Assembly (NCBI RefSeq): GCF_018129005.1
Contig: NZ_JAAEDL010000018.1
Location: forward strand, 62,001-126,000
DNA from: Neoroseomonas eburnea
GTDB lineage: Bacteria > Pseudomonadota > Alphaproteobacteria > Acetobacterales > Acetobacteraceae
Direction: 5' to 3'
Length of the DNA: 64,000 nt
Notes under the pieces: model-generated
What the model saw: only the letters and a program-made list of their open reading frames with translations
What the model was told of the DNA's origin: nothing
The model's database searches: none
Shown: positions 59,431-64,000 of the stretch, in pieces
Numbering within the stretch: position 1 is the first letter of the stretch
Layout of the letters: every line of letters starts with the position of its first letter
Program-made: the position numbers and the translations under genes

Positions 59431-62400
59431 TCACTCGGGCAGGCGATAGCGGACATAGACGCCGCCCCTCGCCTCGTTCCAGTTCGCCGAGCGGTCGTAT
59501 CGCAGCAGCGCGCCCAGCGCGAGATCGCGCGAGATCGCGTATTCCAGGTCGGCGCGCACGCTGCCGATCACGCCGCTCTCGCTCTGCGAGGCATAGTTCG
59601 TGCGGATCGCCGGCGTGTCCGCCGTGCGCGCCACGAGCTGGGACTGCAGGGCGGGGTCGTTCGGGAAGACCGGCGCGCTGTCCTCCGACCACACCGCGTA
59701 GCCGAGCGACCCGCCGAGCCGCCAGGACCACTCGCCCGACCGCGCGCGCCAGTCCATCGGGATGTTGAGCGCGGTGTAGCTCTGCGGACTGAAGTACCCG
59801 CCATGGCCGAGGGTGAAGAAGCGCAGGTTCTCGTCATAGGCGAAGTAGACCAGGTCGAGCCCGAGGTTGAGCGTCTCGTCCGGCCGCCGCACCACCGCGT
59901 AGGAGCCGCCCGCGCCGACCTCGACGCGCGCATTGTCCTTCACGCCGCTGCCGTCGAACACGGCGTATCCGCCGCCGGCGTAGAGCGAGCCCGCACCCTG
60001 GCTGTATTCGACCTGCGCGCGGCCGCCGGTGCGCATCACGCCGCCCCAGGTCTGGCCGGTCAGCGCGTCGCGCTGGCCGGCCCAGGAGAGCAGGCTGTCC
60101 TGCACCGCGCGGCGTTCGCCGCTGACGCGCACGCGCCAGCCGCCACCGAGCGCCGGCGCGACCTCCAGCCCGCCGACGAGGTTGGTGTAGCGGAAACCGA
60201 TCGGCGTGCTGCCGACATCCGCGGTCAGCCAGTCCCGCCGGTAGCCGAGGTTGAAGGCGACGCCGGTCGCCGTGTCGTCCCGCGGCGCCAGCATGCCGCC
60301 GGGATAGGCGATCGGATTGGCGCCGAAGGAGGCAAGGGAGGTGAGATCCGCCGGCAGTGACCCGGCGCTGATGGCGACCGGCGTGACCGTCGCGGACAGC
60401 CGCCCGCCGATGCCGCGGGGGGCGATCGAGCCCTCGATGGGCAGCGACACCTCGCTCAGCCTGTCGAGCCCTTCCGTGCCCGAACGCCCGCGGATCATCG
60501 GCGAGACGACGATGCGCGTCGCCGCCGCATCCCGCGCGGCCTCGATCTCCTGCGCGATCTCGGCGGAGAGCGGGTCGCGCGTGAGCGGCGCGCCGACGGT
60601 CACGCCGGCCGTGCGGAAGGGATTCGCCCCGGCGCCGGACATCGGCGCGAAGGCCATCGGCATCACCTCGCCGACCTGGGCGCGGCGCTGCTCCTCGGCC
60701 TGGCGGGCTGCGACCAGCGCGCCACGGGCATCGCCGCGGGCGCGCGCGAGCCGCGCCTGCATCAGCGAGACGCGCGCCTCGTTCGGCGCCAGCGCCCGGC
60801 CCTCGTCGATCAGCGCCTGGGCCTGCTGCCAGTCCCGCGCCGCGATGGCGGCATCCACGGCGCCGGCGCGGGCTTCGAGGTTGCGCGGGTCGCGCGCCAG
60901 CACCGCCTCGGCGATGCGCTGCGCCTCCCGCGGCTGCCGCGCGCCCTGGTAGAGGCGCGCGAGCGCGAGGTTCGCCGCCGGATCCTGCGGCGCGCGCGTC
61001 AGCACCGGGCGCAGCCGGTCGAAGCCGGCCGCCTGGTCGCCGGCCTCGTTGGCGCGGTCCGAGGCGCGCACGGCGGCGCCGGCGAGCAGCCCCCCGGCCT
61101 GCCGCCGGGCATCGGGCGTGAGCGAAGGATCGTTCTCCAGCCCGCGCGCCATGGCGGCCGCCTGGGCCTCCTGCCCCGCCTCGAGCAGCGCGCCGGCAAT
61201 CGCGAGCCGCGCCTGCGCCGAGGGCGCGCGGTTCACGGCGAGCGCCACCCGCGCCGCCTCCTCCGCCCCGCGCGGGTCGCTGATGCGGGCGAAGGCGCGT
61301 ACCACCGCCGCGGCCGTCGCGCCCGTCGCATCCTGTCGCGCGGCGAGGGCCAGCAGGCGCTGCCGCCCCTCGAAGCCGCCGATCGCCGCGGCCTCCTCGA
61401 CCTCGGCGGCGACGCGGGTGCGCTGCGCGAGCCGCGCCATGTCCGGCGAGCGCCGGCCGGGCGGGATCCGCGCGATCAGCGCCGCGGCATCGCCGAGCCG
61501 CCCCTGTTCCTCGGCGAAGAGGGCGGCGGCGAAGACGGCCTCGCTGCCCGGCTGCGGCTGGGTCAGCGGCGCCTCGACGATGGCGCGCGCCTCGGCGGCA
61601 TCGCCCTGGCGGGCCAGGGCTCGCGCGAGGTCGAGCCGGATCCAGGGATCGTTCGGCGCCTCGGCCAGCGCGCCGCGCAGCAGCGCGGCGGCGGTCGCCG
61701 CATCCGGCGCGCGGGCCGCCTCCGCCCGCAGGCGCGACCCGCCGCCGGCCGGCGTCGCCGGCGCGGCGACGCGCAGCCGGCGCGCGAGGTCGTCCGCCTC
61801 CGCGACGCGGCCCTGCTGGCGCAGCGCACGTTCCAGCCCCGCCATCGCCGGCTGGAAGCCGGGGCGGCGCGCAAGGGCGGCACGGAAGCGCTGCTCCGCG
61901 CCGGCGGCGTCGTTGCGCCGCAGGGCGATCTCGCCGAGCGCGACCTCGGCATCGGTGCGGTCGGCCGCATCGCGTGCCACGGCGCGGCGCAGCGTCGCCT
62001 CGGCGGCATCGATCTCCCCGCGGCGGAGCTGCGCGCGGCCTTCCGCGAGTTCCTGGCTGTAGGCCGCGCCGTCCAGCGCCTGCCGCCAGCTTGCCGCGCG
62101 CGACGGGTCGGCCGCGATGGCGCGCTCCAGCAGGCTGCGGGCCTCGGCCGTGCGCCCCTCGCGCAGCCGCACGATGCCGAGCCCGCCGAGCGCATCGGCA
62201 TCATCCGGATTGCGCGTGAGCGCCGCCTCGAAGGATCGCGCGGCGTCGGCAAGCCGGTTGGCCTCCAGCCGCTCGAAGCCTTCCTGGCGTTCCCCGCTGC
62301 CGATCGTCGCGGCGCGGCGCGCCGGGTCGCGGACCTCGGCGAGGCGCCGCTCGATCGCCGGATCGCCAGGTCGCACCGCGAGGAAGGCCTGCAGGGGGGC

Positions 62401-63108
62401 CTCGGCCTGCGGCCCGGTGCCGAGCCACAGCAGTGCCTGGCGCCAGGCCTGGATCGCCGCCGGCGCGGCTGCCGGGTCACGCGCCAGTTCGGCCAGCATG
62501 GCGATGCCCTGTCCGCGCGTCGGTTCCCGCCAGGTCAGCACCTGGGCGGCGGCGACGCGCGCGCGCGCGTCGTTCGGCCGACGGGCGGCCAATGCGGCGA
62601 GTTGCCGCCGCGCTTCCTCCCAGCCGCCCTCGGTGCCGGCAAGCGTCAGCCAATACTCGGTCGCATAGGTGTCGGGCGGGCTGCCGCCGCCGAAGGCATC
62701 GCGGTAGCGCGTCAGCGCCTCGGGCACCCGGCCGTCGCGGGACAGGCGACGGGCATCCTCGATCGCGGCGCGATCCACGGCGGCGCCGCGCAGCGCATCG
62801 CGCGCCCCGGCAAGGGCGGGCGCGCTGGGCGCCACCGTGCGCAGCCGGGCGAGCAGCGCCTCCGCCTCCTGGCGGTTGCCGAGCGCGGCCTGCGCCTCCG
62901 CGGCGCCGGCCAGCGCCTCGGCATTGCGCGGATCGGCCGCAAGCACGCGATCGAAGGACCGCAAGGCGAGGTCCGGCCGGTTCTGTTCCTGCCAGTGCCG
63001 CGCCTGCTGCAGCAGCACCGCAAGCGCGCCCTGGGCCTGGGCGAGGACGGGTCCGGCCAGCGCGGCCGATGCCGCGGCGCCGAGCAGCGCGGCGCGCAGA
63101 CGCCTCAC
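59431..63108 (-). CDS. bcsC: Cellulose synthase outer-membrane subunit BcsC
   Basis: A 1225-residue exported protein. A signal peptide (RLRAALLGAAASAALAGPVL) is followed by roughly 850 residues of TPR repeats (for example ALRSFDRVLAADPRNAEALA), and a C-terminal beta-barrel of about 340 residues (PIEGSIAPRGIGG, YVRYRLPE at the end) that forms the export pore for cellulose. The GTG start overlaps the bcsB stop (GTGA). Length is close to BcsC of other bacteria (about 1150-1300). No bcsD or cellulase gene follows in the window. Confidence 0.92.
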   Translation of the reverse strand: MRRLRAALLGAAASAALAGPVLAQAQGALAVLLQQARHWQEQNRPDLALRSFDRVLAADPRNAEALAGAAEAQAALGNRQEAEALLARLRTVAPSAPALAGARDALRGAAVDRAAIEDARRLSRDGRVPEALTRYRDAFGGGSPPDTYATEYWLTLAGTEGGWEEARRQLAALAARRPNDARARVAAAQVLTWREPTRGQGIAMLAELARDPAAAPAAIQAWRQALLWLGTGPQAEAPLQAFLAVRPGDPAIERRLAEVRDPARRAATIGSGERQEGFERLEANRLADAARSFEAALTRNPDDADALGGLGIVRLREGRTAEARSLLERAIAADPSRAASWRQALDGAAYSQELAEGRAQLRRGEIDAAEATLRRAVARDAADRTDAEVALGEIALRRNDAAGAEQRFRAALARRPGFQPAMAGLERALRQQGRVAEADDLARRLRVAAPATPAGGGSRLRAEAARAPDAATAAALLRGALAEAPNDPWIRLDLARALARQGDAAEARAIVEAPLTQPQPGSEAVFAAALFAEEQGRLGDAAALIARIPPGRRSPDMARLAQRTRVAAEVEEAAAIGGFEGRQRLLALAARQDATGATAAAVVRAFARISDPRGAEEAARVALAVNRAPSAQARLAIAGALLEAGQEAQAAAMARGLENDPSLTPDARRQAGGLLAGAAVRASDRANEAGDQAAGFDRLRPVLTRAPQDPAANLALARLYQGARQPREAQRIAEAVLARDPRNLEARAGAVDAAIAARDWQQAQALIDEGRALAPNEARVSLMQARLARARGDARGALVAARQAEEQRRAQVGEVMPMAFAPMSGAGANPFRTAGVTVGAPLTRDPLSAEIAQEIEAARDAAATRIVVSPMIRGRSGTEGLDRLSEVSLPIEGSIAPRGIGGRLSATVTPVAISAGSLPADLTSLASFGANPIAYPGGMLAPRDDTATGVAFNLGYRRDWLTADVGSTPIGFRYTNLVGGLEVAPALGGGWRVRVSGERRAVQDSLLSWAGQRDALTGQTWGGVMRTGGRAQVEYSQGAGSLYAGGGYAVFDGSGVKDNARVEVGAGGSYAVVRRPDETLNLGLDLVYFAYDENLRFFTLGHGGYFSPQSYTALNIPMDWRARSGEWSWRLGGSLGYAVWSEDSAPVFPNDPALQSQLVARTADTPAIRTNYASQSESGVIGSVRADLEYAISRDLALGALLRYDRSANWNEARGGVYVRYRLPE

Positions 63109-64000
63109 GACGCCCTGCCCCGCAGCCGACGCACCGCGCGACGGCGCAGGTAGGCGAGTGCGGGCAGCCCGATCAGCAGGCTGGCGCCGAGCATCATCAG
63201 CAGCAAGGCCCATGGCTGTGCCCCCAGGTAGTGGTTCGGCCACATCCAGAACGGCAGGGATCCGACGGCATAGGACGGCGCCGTGCGAAAGGCTTCGAGC
63301 CCGCTGCCGGTCAGCAGCACCAGGTCGCCCTGGAAGCGCGGGATGCGGGCCGGGTCGCGCAGGGCCTCGGCCACCGCTTCGAGTGCAGCGGGCGTCGGCG
63401 CCGCGACGGCGACGACGGATCGCCCCGGCCTGAGCGGCGACTGCGCCGCGGCTATGAAGCCGAGCCCTTCGGCCGGCGCCGCGAGCGCGGCGGCGGCGCG
63501 GACCCGTTCCTCCGGCGGCGGCCCGTCCCAGACCAGGCGCGCGAAGCCGTCGAGCCGCTGCGGCAGGGTCATGGACAGCCGCCCTGCCTCGTCGATCGAC
63601 AGCGGCGCCTCGCGCAGCAGGGCGGAAAGTGCCGGCTGCCGGCCGAGCGTGCCGATGACGATCAGGTCGCGGTCCCCCGCCTGCTGCACCTGCGCGGGAC
63701 GGACCACGGTGAGCCCGGTCGCCGGCACGCCGACCATGGCCGAAAGGCCGCCGACCAGGCCGAGGAAGGCGCTGACTTCCACCGCGCCGGGGCGGTCCGG
63801 CAGCACCACCGCGGTCTCCGACAGATCCGCCATGCGCGTGTAGGGAAAGCCCGCGCTGGCGAAGAAAGCGAGGTTCGGCAGCATCGCGAAGCGGTGCGCG
63901 CGGGAGATGTCGATCGTGCTGCCCGGGTCGATCGCCGCCTGCACGTCGACGGGGACGGAGACGCAATCGCCGCGGTGCATCGGGCGCATGTCGAAGCGGA
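63105..64000 (-). CDS. bcsB: Cellulose synthase periplasmic subunit BcsB (3' part)
   Basis: The frame is open to the window edge; the C-terminal 298 residues are visible. It shows the BcsB features PNLAFFASAGFPYTRMADLS, VSAFLGLVGGLSAMVGVPATG and a final transmembrane helix (ALLLMMLGASLLIGLPALAYL) anchoring it to the inner membrane next to BcsA. It guides the growing glucan through the periplasm. bcsA is expected just upstream, outside the window. Confidence 0.9.
   Translation of the reverse strand, partial: RFDMRPMHRGDCVSVPVDVQAAIDPGSTIDISRAHRFAMLPNLAFFASAGFPYTRMADLSETAVVLPDRPGAVEVSAFLGLVGGLSAMVGVPATGLTVVRPAQVQQAGDRDLIVIGTLGRQPALSALLREAPLSIDEAGRLSMTLPQRLDGFARLVWDGPPPEERVRAAAALAAPAEGLGFIAAAQSPLRPGRSVVAVAAPTPAALEAVAEALRDPARIPRFQGDLVLLTGSGLEAFRTAPSYAVGSLPFWMWPNHYLGAQPWALLLMMLGASLLIGLPALAYLRRRAVRRLRGRAS

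Overview
The window is very GC-rich, almost fully coding DNA from an alphaproteobacterium. The gene content points to a free-living, metabolically versatile member of the Acetobacteraceae (Roseomonas-like): five Bug-type tricarboxylate-transporter receptors, a TRAP transporter, two hydantoinase/oxoprolinase systems, a queuosine cluster, a ligase-associated repair pair and cellulose-synthase genes. The genus is an inference from gene style; no rRNA or tRNA gene is present to confirm it.

Layout. 1-3179: an Lhr-like helicase (5' end missing) and PdeM phosphoesterase of the ligase-associated repair locus. 3180-6208: a gene-poor patch with a perfect 34-bp palindrome, two copies of a ~104-bp repeat and an AMP-binding protein that has lost its catalytic motifs. 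6206-12180: a carbamoylase-type M20 hydrolase, a small protein, and a TPP enzyme / hydroxyacyl-CoA dehydrogenase / SDR operon divergent from a Bug receptor. 12241-12829: remnants of two unrelated genes fused tail to tail. 13049-25764: two hydantoinase A/B systems back to back, one with a TRAP transporter plus MaoC and carboxymuconolactone-decarboxylase genes, the other with a Bug receptor. 26261-31959: queA-tgt-queF, a divergent MarR regulator, queG-queC and a VUT-family transporter. 32191-36062: two tandem Bug receptors divergent from a second TPP enzyme. 36070-39614: a TPR-glycosyltransferase and a UDP-glucuronate decarboxylase. 39784-46278: nitroreductase, flavin monooxygenase, Bug receptor, thioesterase, a frameshifted monooxygenase remnant and a split TPP decarboxylase. 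46398-53136: a DUF188 protein, an M23 peptidase, a nuclease, an esterase, a crotonase, and an EEP/phospholipase-D pair. 53579-59084: a dimethylformamidase-like gene with a peptide-type binding protein and a serine beta-lactamase-like hydrolase. 59431-64000: bcsC and the 3' part of bcsB.

Many genes are coupled by ATGA or GTGA overlaps, so the operon calls are well supported. The theme is scavenging of small organic acids, amides and cyclic ureides: periplasmic receptors sit next to, and often divergent from, hydrolases, TPP lyases and CoA enzymes.

The most unusual content is between genes. Eight copies of a twin stem-loop (hairpin, spacer usually containing CCCCGCC, second hairpin) lie downstream of genes, each oriented with the gene it follows. 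Four copies of a ~155-bp element bounded by two hairpins, with a conserved core, also keep one orientation relative to the preceding gene; in two copies the element begins at that gene's stop codon. These families look like 3'-end RNA elements or small non-autonomous mobile units and are the best candidates for something undescribed.
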